Positions 10,501 through 19,082 of a stretch of DNA of 64,000 nt are shown here, in pieces. Position 1 is the first letter of the stretch; every line of letters starts with the position of its first letter. Source of the DNA: Pachypanchax playfairii (taxonomy: Eukaryota > Chordata > Actinopteri > Cyprinodontiformes > Aplocheilidae); contig SSNP01000108.1 of assembly GCA_006937955.1 (NCBI GenBank), positions 359,377 through 423,376 of the forward strand, written 5' to 3'. A program made the position numbers and the translations under genes. The notes beneath the pieces were generated by a model, which saw only the letters and a list, made by a program, of their open reading frames with translations, did no database searches and was not told where the DNA came from.

Positions 10501-13484
10501 TTCCCGTCTACAGCTAGAACCCTCTACAGCAGATCCTTCCTGTCCACAGCTAGAACCCTCTACAGGAGATCCTTCTTGTCCACAGCTAGAACCCTCTACA
10601 GGAGATCCTTCCTGTCCACAGCTAGAACCCTCTACAGCAGATCCTTCCTGTCCACAGCTAGAAACCTCTACAGGAGATCCTTCCCATCTACAGCTAGAAC
10701 CCTCTACAGCAGATCCTTCCTGTCCACAGCTAGAACCCTCTACAGGAGATCCTTCCCGTCTACAGCTAGAACCCTCTACAGGAGATCCTTCCCGTCCACA
10801 GCTAGAACCCTCTACAGCAGATCCTTCCTGTCCACAGCTAGAACCCTCTACAGGAGATCCTTCCCATCTACAGCTAGAACCCTCTACAGGAGATCCTTCC
10901 CATCTACAGCTAGAACCTTGTAGAATGACTCTCTGAAGGAACATGGAGTTACAACATCTCATTTCCCTTCAAGGATTAATAAAGTATCATTTTATTGAAT
11001 TAAACAGAAAACACCTACAGGGAGCTGGTTTTGATTTTTTTTTGTTGAATTCTGCAATTCCAGGTTTGACAGATTTTTATGTCCTTCAGTAATTCAACAT
11101 ACAAAAGCCAAATGTAATAATAAAGTCCATCCATCTTCTTCTGCTAATCCAATGTTGGGTCAACAGGTCCAGGAGGGAAACCCAGACCTCCCTCACTCCA
11201 GCAACACTTTCCACCTCTTCCAGAGGGATCCCCAGACATGCCCAGGTAAGAAACTGATAATAGACCCTTTTCACAGAAACAGGAAATGCGGAGGGGAAAT
11301 TAAAAAAACAAATCTTAATGAAAAATAGGTAAAAACACAAGAAAACACTTGGAGAGAGCAGAGCTCAGTCATGCAGCTCATTTCACCCCATTATGTGACT
11401 TACACATAAAACTAAGAGATCTGCATTTATTTTATCAACATTACTGGATTATTTGACCAAAAACAAACCCTAAGCATCTGGAAACACTTTGATATTGTAA
11501 TTAATTCAATAGTTATTTACAAAAAAAATCTACATCTTAACCCACTATATTTATTCAGAACTTTGAGTTATCCTGTTAAAAGACTGAAATAAACAAACAA
11601 ATGGAAAAAAAAACATGTCTTTGGTGGACGCGGTTATGAATCATTAACCACTGAAGGGTTGAGTGAAGCAGACTCAAGACTATCAATAATTATCTTTTTC
11701 TACCAGGGTCAGTTTACTCAGTCACCGTATCAGAAACTCAATTTAAACTGAACTTTTTGAGTAACTGCTTCTCAAAGTTTAAAGATTAAAGATACGCAAC
11801 AAAATGATCCAATAATGACCCAGTAGAATCTGATGATCCATAAGATCATTTGCATTTTCCTAATATAATATTTTCATTCCAACATAATCCTGTTGATATG
11901 AGGAATATTAGCCCTTCAGTTGGTTTTTACTGTCACAAAAAGGCTCTGAAAACCTGTTTTTGGCTGTAATTTTGTTACCGGAGGGCAGAGTCACACTTTA
12001 TTTTATCAGCTGTGACATAAGCGGTGAAATTAGCTGAATACCCCCAAACCAGCTGCAGATAGCTGCTGGTCCAGGTCCGCTGTCTGAGGTCAGATTGAAT
12101 GAGTTATGTCTTACTGAGAGCAATTCAAGGTGTTAATGTTTAAACTGAAAATATGCACATTCCCACACCTTGAATTAGGCGTTTTTGTCTTCACTCACAT
12201 GTCTGTCTGTCTGTGTTTACACTGTAGGATTAAGAAGCTGCACTACGCAACATGCAGAGCTACGTCATGATATCCAGTTGAAATTCAGCCACACCTTGCC
12301 ACTGGCATAAACCACACGTATGTAGATACATGAAGCTTATCAAAGCGAATCCTGCTTCCTGGTTTGAGATCAGGATATTTAGACCAGCTGATCTGACCCT
12401 AAAGGAAGTTTTATATATTTTGAGTTAGAATCAAGTTTTCCAGGTAAAGACAAAAATGGATTCATATAAAAAGGATTGATGGGTGTTGCAGTCCTAAGAC
12501 GCAGATCCGGTTGGAGCAGATAACACTGACATCATGACAGACATATTATATTATCACCCAGAATACTAAAAACACTTTAAAAATGGGAAGAATTTAATTT
12601 TTAAAATCACATGAGAAATTATTGCAGCTGTTGATGGATCATTCACTTATAAGGTGTTTTTACATTTATTGCCTACAAATGTCACAAAAGCCTTTAAAAT
12701 AATGTTTTGGCCACCCAAACCCATAAATATGATACTTTTTTGATTATTATGAGACATTTCATATGATTCTTTTCATTTCATTTCTTTCCAGAGAAACTTG
12801 GTTCTTTGATATAATAAAATATTAATATCAAACCTTCAGATTGTGTAAACTCTGTCTACAGGTCTGACCTTTAGAAACCAGGTAAATCTCCACCTGACCA
12901 CTGAGTGATACTACAGGCAACACGGGGCACAGCTTAGTGTTAATGACTGTTGTTAAATTTAAAATGTATTTTATTTAGAGTATATGTTAAAAAACATGTT
13001 CTGTAAAATAAGGAGTGCCACTTCGTGATGATTCCAGGGCACCAAACTAACAAAACTCCCTCAAACCTGCTGTCCCTGTTTGTTTATTTGTTTTTATTCA
13101 CTGTTGTCGTTTGTTTTTTCTCTTGAAAAGCAACAACGGCACAAACAAACTAAAGTTTTGATATACATTTGCGATATTTTAACTTCCTGGAACGGAACTC
13201 TCTGGGTAACCCGCCTTCTCTGCTGATACACTTAGCTGATTGGATAAGGAGCTGTCAATCATAATGTTTCGGCAAATGGCCCTCAACATCGGTTGACTTA
13301 GTTCCCTCCCCCGACACTCACCCAACAAGTTTCCTGACATGCTACTGAGTGGATGTTTTTAACAAAAGCTCAAACTGCAGGCTACTCCGACTGAGTTTCA
13401 CCACAAATTCTAACACCGCATACTTACATTAAAAGGATTTTCGGTGTTAGGGTCGGCGAAGGGGTTGCTATCATATCCTGACAT
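1265..13484 (-). CDS. scamp2: Secretory carrier membrane protein 2 (partial, 3' end off window)
   Basis: Four-span membrane protein of post-Golgi and recycling vesicles, acting in exocytosis and endocytosis. Seven exons join in frame: 13484-13428, 8990-8916, 6866-6780, 4392-4281, 3885-3757, 2417-2258, 1366-1265, giving residues 1-240. Visible in order: three NPF tripeptides (residues 7-9, 16-18, 38-40; EH-domain ligands), a Pro/Ser/Thr linker, a charged coiled coil (about 78-107), membrane span 1 from about 146, span 2, the hallmark cytosolic peptide CWYRPVYKAFR, and a Phe-rich span 3. Span 4 and the C-terminal tail must lie left of position 1; none is readable in 1-1264. All borders are GT/AG. 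The divergent neighbour is mpi, the same arrangement as human SCAMP2-MPI, which favours SCAMP2 over SCAMP1/3/5. Confidence 0.88.
1610..1680 (+). repeat. Short interspersed repeat fragment
   Basis: Carries GTCATTGGGTGAGAGGCGGG and the phrase ACACCTGGACAG, shared with 14190-14400 and, inverted, 55165-55462. Truncated. Confidence 0.55.
2258..2417 (-). CDS. scamp2: scamp2 exon 6
   Basis: Residues 154-206: the rest of span 1, span 2 and the family-defining loop CWYRPVYKAF(R). Donor GTGAGT. Confidence 0.92.
2418..3756. other. scamp2 intron 5, no recognised element
   Basis: A/T-rich intron between exons 6 and 5. The small frames at 2477-2893 and 3577-3359 have no family signature. I see nothing else. 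Confidence 0.5.
3757..3885 (-). CDS. scamp2: scamp2 exon 5
   Basis: Completes Gly111 and encodes residues 112-153: the conserved NNWPPLPKFFPIKPCFYQDF block before the membrane, and the start of span 1. Donor GTAAGT. Confidence 0.9.
4281..4392 (-). CDS. scamp2: scamp2 exon 4
   Basis: Residues 74-110 plus one base. Encodes the amphipathic, Glu/Arg/Gln-rich coiled coil (leading LLKQQEELERKAAELDRRER). The donor is GTCATT, weaker than the consensus. Confidence 0.87.
4393..5126. other. scamp2 intron 3, first part, no recognised element
   Basis: A/T-rich intron. No protein homology, no inverted repeat found by eye. Confidence 0.4.
5127..6175. mobile_element. hAT-like non-autonomous element
   Basis: Left CAGGGCCGTGCAGAGACCTT with GGGGCGGGTGCTC, right GGGGCAGGTGCCCGAGCAAA. 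The ends are roughly inverted, as in common teleost hAT-type repeats. Includes a G run at 5335-5347. The borders are approximate. Confidence 0.5.
6780..6866 (-). CDS. scamp2: scamp2 exon 3
   Basis: Residues 45-73, a Pro/Ser/Thr-rich linker between the NPF repeats and the coiled coil. Clean CAG acceptor and GTGAGA donor, phase 0. Confidence 0.85.
7486..7536. repeat. (CA)n microsatellite
   Basis: Nearly pure CA dinucleotide run in scamp2 intron 2. It produces the false Thr/His and Cys/Val frames on either strand. Confidence 0.97.
7691..8542 (+). mobile_element. MITE with TTAAAGAGNAACTCACCC ends
   Basis: 852 bp. Inverted ends TTAAAGAGCAACTCACCC and GGGTGAGTTCCTCTTTAA. The inside holds two diverged repeats of about 210 bp sharing GAAAACTACGACA and GTGGTTGTGATTGTGTGGA. 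Pieces recur at 14885-16250 and 17600-17786. In scamp2 intron 2. Confidence 0.75.
8916..8990 (-). CDS. scamp2: scamp2 exon 2
   Basis: Residues 20-44, with the third NPF tripeptide near the end. CAG acceptor just above 8990 and GTAAG donor below 8916. Phase 0 on both sides. Confidence 0.88.
9280..10990 (+). mobile_element. L2/Rex1-like LINE 3' end, expanded by a minisatellite
   Basis: Frame 9291-9482 reads FRSFNVCSKMLKMFYKSVVE then SVITSASPVGGGASE, the C-terminal end of LINE ORF2. It continues through YVFRSNTDLYRRSF (9640-9680) into the array, and ends RTL-stop with a short tail finishing in ATTGAATT. In scamp2 intron 1. Frameshifted and inactive. Confidence 0.75.
9667..10920. repeat. 36-bp minisatellite, about 34.8 copies
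   Basis: Tandem unit CTAGAACCCTCTACAGGAGA + TCCTTCCTGTCCACAG. Variants differ at three sites (C/T in CCCGTC/CCTGTC, CC/CT in TCCAC/TCTAC, and CAGGAG/CAGCAG). Thirty-six is a multiple of three with no stop, so both strands stay open (12-residue unit RSFLSTARTLYR on plus). Confidence 0.97.
11116..11250 (-). mobile_element. RTE LINE 3' terminus fragment (inverted)
   Basis: Reversed, it reads GGGATCCCTCTGGAAGAGGT, then CTGGAGTGAGGGAGGTCTGG and AGAAGATGGATGG, the usual 3' end of teleost RTE elements. Confidence 0.6.
11251..13427. other. scamp2 intron 1, 5' part, no recognised element
   Basis: About 2.2 kb. A/T-rich, no protein frame, no clear inverted repeats seen. Confidence 0.4.
13428..13484 (-). 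CDS. scamp2: scamp2 exon 1
   Basis: Residues 1-19, starting at the ATG at 13484-13482. Holds the first two NPF tripeptides. Donor GTAAGTA follows at 13427. Phase 0. Confidence 0.88.
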
Positions 13485-13640
13485 TTGGAAAGGCCAGCGA
13501 CGTGTTCTATCCCCAAAAAAACTGGTATCAACAACAGATTTCCGTGTCGCCTAAGCAGCCACCCGTGTCCACTTCCTCGAACGCTCTAAAGGGCTCAGTG
13601 CGCGTGCGCACTAAACGAGCTCGCCAATGACGTACGAGTG
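13485..13640 (-). promoter_or_regulatory. scamp2 promoter / 5' UTR
   Basis: Just upstream of the start codon. A perfect NRF-1-type site lies at 13599-13610 (minus-strand TGCGCACGCGCA). There is an ETS-like GAGGAAGT (minus) at 13571-13578, a CCAAT pentamer at 13624-13628 overlapping TGACGTA (CRE-like) at 13628-13634, and a local CpG cluster. No TATA box is placed. This suits a housekeeping TATA-less promoter. Motif matches only. Confidence 0.5.
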
Positions 13641-14189
13641 CGCCACCTGCAAGTCAAAATAAGCATACGCCATACTATTCATTTGTAAAAAAGATTCACT
13701 AAACTTTTCAGCTTCTATCTGCATCGATACGCACAACCTCTCTCCCTAAATGTGTTACAAATGGAAGAACAGTAGGCTATAAAAACTTCTGAATCTTCTT
13801 CAGAATGGGTTTAATAATAGTTTTATTCTGGTTCATTAGCCATTTTACCGTAAGGGCTTTTTACAGCTACACTGGATTTCTAACTCAATATAAAGTTTCC
13901 ATTACTCTTCAAAATACAGTGTTGTATTTCATGCCATCCCAGATGGTCTTGTTATTTTACAAATACAAATCTTCCTTCACTCCATCTCGACCCTATGCAA
14001 CTATTATTGCAGAGTTTTTTATTTCAACTCTCAAATGCACCAGTTCAATATGAATTCTGTCTTCATTTCCAGTGAATTTGATTTCATTTCCATATTCTGT
14101 TTTCCACCAGAACAATTGGTAAACGTTTGAATTTTACTTTTACTTACCTTTACAAGGTCAAATAAATTTCTTCCAAATTAATTAATTAA

Positions 14190-14400
14190 TTAATTTATCC
14201 AACCCATTCATTATCTGTAACCTCTTATTCCGGTTAAGGGTCACAGGGAGCTGGTGTCTATCTCCAGTAGTCATTGGGCGAGGGGCGGGATTACACCTGA
14301 ATAGGTCACCAGTCCATCACAGGGCTACATATAGACAGACAACCACTTACACACACCCACCGAGGGACAATTCAGAGTTGCTGATTAACCTCATATATAT
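14190..14400 (+). repeat. Short interspersed repeat
   Basis: Holds AGTCATTGGGCGAGGGGCGG, ACCAGTCCATCACAGGGCTA and GGACAATTCAGAGTTGCTGA, phrases of a very common teleost repeat. Preceded by an (AATT)n run at 14178-14201. Confidence 0.65.
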
Positions 14401-14449
14401 AAATACATCTATGTGTGTGTTTCTTTCTTCTTTGGGGCTTTCAGTGGTG

Positions 14450-14735
14450 CCCTAAGCAACTGTCTATGCCAAGAGCCAGCGCTGGACGTACACCAGGATG
14501 CTCTTTGTGGATTTTAGCTCGACATTCAGTACCAGTGGACCAGTGAATTACAAACTTGCTTACAGACTGGGAGCTGCAGGTGAGGCTGGGGAAAATAACA
14601 TCTACCATCACCAGACATGAACACCCAACACACAATCATTAAGAAGGTCCAGCAAAGGTTGTATTTCCTGCAGCAGCAAAATTTTACCTGCCGAAGGTGC
14701 TGCTGGTGAACTTCTACACAGCCATTATTTAAGGA
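14450..14735 (+). mobile_element. LINE reverse-transcriptase fragment with internal deletion
   Basis: YTRMLFVDFSSTFST (reverse-transcriptase motif A, F-V-D-F) is followed within 100 bp by ITSTITRHEHPTHNH and a region like KVLLVNFYTAII, so most of the RT domain is deleted. L2/Rex1-type by motif. Confidence 0.65.
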
Positions 14736-14884
14736 AAACTTACCCCCCTCCCCAGATAGAGTCTGAAATTCAAAAGATACTAACCCTAACCTCCATTATT
14801 ATCATGTGTCTCTGCAAACAGTTGCAGCTGCGTGCGACTCCACTACCGTTTCAAGCTGATGGTTCTGATGGTATCTTCCTGCCT

Positions 14885-16250
14885 TCTAACTGTTTTTTCA
14901 AATAATGCCGAAAGTAGGTGTTACTTAGGACCCTGAGGGAGAGGTGGTCTTGGGCTGTGATTGGCGTGTAGCACTTCTCTGTGTTTATATTAGCTCCATT
15001 GTGACTCTGCCGCTAGGTCACGGCATCGTGTCTAAGACACGCCTGCCTCCTGGGGTATAAAACCATCTCTCAGACACATTCACCCCCGCCCGCCCATCTC
15101 ACCAAACAGCTGCACACAGGGATTTAGAGCAACTGGCTGAAAACTACGACAAAGTGAATAACTAGTATCAGTAAAAAAGATAATGAAATCAGGGCAAAGG
15201 CTTTAATTTTACAGCAGTGGTTGAGATTGTGTTAATGTGATTTGTGCACGTTATATTGCTGACATATTTTTATTCAGACATTTTTACTCAGGCACCTCTG
15301 CAACACGGCAGTAGCTTTAGCACTCTAGCTAACAACAATCAATCAATAAACTACTCTGAAAACCACGACAAAAGGAATAAATAATGTCAGTAAATGAATA
15401 ATGAAATCAGGGCAAAGACTTCCCTGCAGTGGTTGTGATTGTGTGGACGTGATTTATGCATGTTATATTCTTCTCATGCTCGAGTTACCTCTCTGCAACA
15501 CAGCAGAGTCACACTGGAGTTAATCTGAATGAAGCTTTAGCACTCTGGCTAAAAACCAAGAAGTGCGGCATGTCAATCAGCCCAGCCCGCCACCACTCCA
15601 GGGTCCTAAGTGACGCCCACTTTCAGCATTTTTGGAAACAGTGGCTAGTAGGTAGGAAGATAATTTAGAGGGGGATGAGTTGCTCTTTAAATGCTACACT
15701 TTTAGTTCTAAAAATGTCTTAGTGCTGCCCTCTTGTGGTTGAAGTGTGGCTACTGCATTTGAAATTTATGATTGCCTGAAATGGGTACATCTTTTCCAAT
15801 CTTCACGTCACATGCATGGTCACACAGACACACTCTGTGGGTTTGGGTACAAAACCATCTCACACCACACTCGTCCCGTTGTCTCCTGCAACTCACCAAA
15901 GAGTTGCACAAAGGTGGTTTAAACTGCCTGCATCACATAGGGATTTAGAGCAACAGGCTGAAAACAAAGGTGGCAGGTATATCCACCTTCTGAAATCAGG
16001 GCAAAGACTTCAATTTTACTGCAGTGGTTGTGGTTGTGTGAGTAGGTTTTGTGCACGTTATTTTCTCATCATACTTGGGTATTTTTATTTATACCTTGGG
16101 CACCTCTCTGCAGCATACATTTTCTGTTGTGGACAATGAGGTACAGCAGCTGTGCACAGCTGCACCTGTTGGCAGAGTCACACAATATTATTTTAGCTAA
16201 CCTAAATGTACCTTTAGGTCTCTGGCTAAAAACAATGTACCAGTAAGAGA
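14885..16250. repeat. Composite of fragments of the 7691-8542 MITE family
   Basis: An inverted terminal part (14930-15010, AGCTCCATTGTGACTCTGCC) is followed by direct copies of the inner repeats (15100-15690, ending GAGGGGGATGAGTTGCTCTT) and a further diverged copy to 16250. Several insertions or rearrangements are implied. Confidence 0.6.
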
Positions 16251-16446
16251 CAAGCCCCATTCTATGCTGTGAAGCCACTGCAGGCAGACTATTGGCTCGA
16301 AATCATAAGGATCAGGGCCGCTCGAGTTGTCCATAGAAGCAGCTTCCTCCGTTCTCATCTATTCCCTCTCTGGCCACCTGCATCTGTGTCACATGTTAAC
16401 CACGCATGTTAACTGCTTTTTTGAAAAATGCTGAAGAAGGCGTTAC

Positions 16447-17598
16447 TTTAAAGGTGTGATGACATCACTGTTTAAACTGGCGTAAAGCTATTTCATGTAG
16501 TAGATATGCCCGCATATGTCAACTCACAAAAGAATTTGATTAAAAAACTAACACGACGGGGGTGTACGGGCAGGTCAGAATCCTCTTCTCAGCAACACGG
16601 TTCCTTTCATTAATGATATGTGGGTCTCCCTGGCTGACTTCGCTCTGATTGGCTACAACCATTGCCCGCAGCAAGCCTTTCTTCTCGGCTCCGTCAACAG
16701 TCCAGTGACATGGCGAGTGGACGTTTACAACCGTATATGTTCGAGCCTGAAACGTCTTCTGAGGAAGACGGAGGGGTGAACACATAAAACTCAACTAATC
16801 ACATGAGCGAATAAACAGTGCTGTCAGATGTTATCAATGAAAATAGATTCACAATATGGTATGATAAACCTGTTGCTCACGGACATTGTTGCTAGAGCGG
16901 CTATCACATGCTAGCATCATGAACTCTTCAGACCACGAACAAACGTTTATCAGGCAAGGCAACATTTTATTAAATAAATAAACTTACAGGTATTGACGAT
17001 GTGGTCGCCTCCTTCAGGGTTGGTAAAGAATTTTTAATTAAAATCAGTTTCTTTGACAATCCCAACTTGAATTCACCCAAGTTATGGAAGCAGTCCTCCG
17101 TGAAGTGAGCTGAACATATTTTCTAATTGAGGTTATAACTGCGTGGCACTTCTCCATAAATGAACTTCAGCCACTCTTCTCTAGTTTTTTTCATCCTTCG
17201 GGAGTGAGTGTAAACTTCCAGCATGGGTTGAGCATCCTTGGACACAACAGGTCCCCGTTTGCGTAGCCATCTCTTCTCAAGAGCAGCAGCACAAGCTAGC
17301 GCAACGCAGCTAACGGTGTATGGGCTGGGGGTGGGGGGAGTGGGGTGGGGGGTTGGACTGTTTACTTTACTGTGCACTTTTACTGGATGCTATGAAATAC
17401 GTAGGATGAAATGCCACATAGGAAAAAATGGTGCTTTCCGATTCGACCGTTTTTTAATTATGAAACAAAGCGGACCGCCCACAAACGGGAACTTTGATAC
17501 TCGCTTTGGACGTTCACACAGCCTCATCAGTGCACAACACATCATGATATACCCCAAAAACCTCAAAAAAGTGCATTTTGATGTCATAACCCCTTTAA
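16447..17598. mobile_element. DNA transposon derivative with THAP-like and PYMFEPE exons
   Basis: 1,152 bp with inverted ends TTTAAAGGTGTGATGACATC and GATGTCATAACCCCTTTAAg. The plus frame 16710-16787 reads MASGRLQPYMFEPETSSEED, a peptide found in fish P2X7-like repeat proteins. The minus strand from about 17277 to 16988 reads QPMLEVYTHSRRMKKTREEW, then (after a stop) CSAHFTEDCFHNLGEFKLGL and LPTL, the C-terminal half of a THAP-type zinc finger, followed by donor GTAAGT. Inactive. Confidence 0.6.
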
Positions 17599-17599
17599 G

Positions 17600-17876
17600 A
17601 GGTGGTCCTGAGCTGTGATTGATGCGTAGCACTTCTCGGTGTTTAGATTAGCTCCAGTGTGACTCTGCTGTGATGTAGACAGTAACCCGTCAAAAAATGC
17701 CAGAAACTGAAAGGTTGCTTTGGTAAAGACCCACTAATACAGTTTATTAGCAGAAAAAAACTGTTTTAAGGGTGAGTTGCTCTTTAAGTTCCCTTGTGGT
17801 TTATATCATTTGGAAGTAACAGTGCAGTAAAAAGCATTGGGAGCCACACCTGAACCATATTTCTGATGCAAACAGT
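17600..17876 (-). repeat. Inverted copy of 7600-7790 plus MITE end
   Basis: 17690-17876 is the reverse complement of about 7600-7790 with only a few differences. The match crosses the MITE end into the flanking sequence TCATTTGGAAGTAACAGTGC. Confidence 0.85.
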
Positions 17877-17879
17877 TGC

Positions 17880-19066
17880 TCTTTAATATGATTTAATTAT
17901 GTGGAATCTTTTGACATAAATAAACTACGTTAAGTCAATGAATAATTTTTTTGAGTGCATGCCCACATGTAAAGGTCTTCTCTTTTTAATTTTTATGTGC
18001 GCTGGAGTTGAAATGTGTGTGTGTGTGAATGATTGAAACTGTGTGAGGGTTGAATTTCTTGCACATGGATGGTGTGACACTAATCTAATTCCATATACAT
18101 CACTGCATGCCAAACAAGTTGCAAAACTGTTTTTTTTTCTCTATCACTATGTTGAACAATCTGATTTAAATGATATATTCTCTCATAGCAATAATATCTC
18201 ATCTGTAAATATAGGGTTCAAACACCATCAACCCTTTATGGTGGCCTATTCTATTTTATGAATCTCTCATTCTTATGTGTTACGAGTACTCATTGTTGGT
18301 CCCAGTGTTAAAGTAGCTCAAGGGACAGATAACATATGAAGTCCAGACAACAGTAACCTTTTAAGAGAACATGTTTAATAAAAAATTGCGTACAACAAAT
18401 ATATAAGGGAGTTGCGAGCCCTAGCCACAACAACCAAAAACCATCACTGAAAAAGTGATTTTCATGAATAACCACTAAACTAATAAGGAGATCAATGTGA
18501 ATCTAATTGTTAAAGGTGTTTTTATGATTAACAAATCTGATAATGATACAACAAAGGGGAGACTCTTTTTTTGGTGTAAATCACAATATGGGGAAACTGA
18601 GGTGCTTGATAGAGGTCTAAGCTATACGTAACTGATTTTCTAGTCTTCTAAACGTCTTTGATGCAGTTACTCTTACTGAAAAAATAAATGCCCTTTTTCT
18701 AATTTTTCTGCTGTTTAAAATTGCTCAAAAAACCCAAAAAGCCCCCAAAATATACACTTGTATCCAATGCACCTTTTGTGTGCTCTTTTTGTTGCTTATT
18801 TTTATTTGTTAAGCTCTTGTGTCACACAATACAGCAGGGTATTGAAGCATTTTAGTGGGTTTTGGATTACTTTTACAGCTTTCTGACTTTATTCAACTGT
18901 GATTTTACGTTATACACGTGTTGTAAACAATGAGAATTGTGACACTTGGTCTGCCACAGTGGCGTTTATTTAACGGTAGGTGGCTTTTAAAATAGGGTTT
19001 AATCGCGTTTGGAAGCGGGTGAATTTTGACCATTTCTGCTTTCCATACTCAGCCGACGTTTCCACC
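17880..19066. other. scamp2-mpi intergenic / mpi upstream region
   Basis: A/T-rich, no recognised element. The mpi promoter should lie just before 19067; I find no TATA box or CpG cluster. GCGGGTGAATTTTGACCATT precedes the start by about 50 bases. Confidence 0.4.
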
Positions 19067-19082
19067 ATGGAGGAAGTGAGAG
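19067..19082 (+). CDS. mpi: mpi exon 1
   Basis: Sixteen coding bases, MEEVR plus one base, then donor GTAAGAG. Too short for ORF scanning; found by the Kozak start and by joining in phase to exon 2 (VFPLSCAV). Confidence 0.85.

Noticed and set aside
9667..10920. CRISPR-like array
   Set aside because: The units are directly adjacent, with no unique spacers, and the genome is vertebrate.
9619..10962. Long open frames on both strands (434 and 445 residues) that look like a repeat protein
   Set aside because: They come from a 36-bp tandem DNA repeat with no stop codon. The frame sits in an intron and derives from a LINE end; there is no sign of a host gene.
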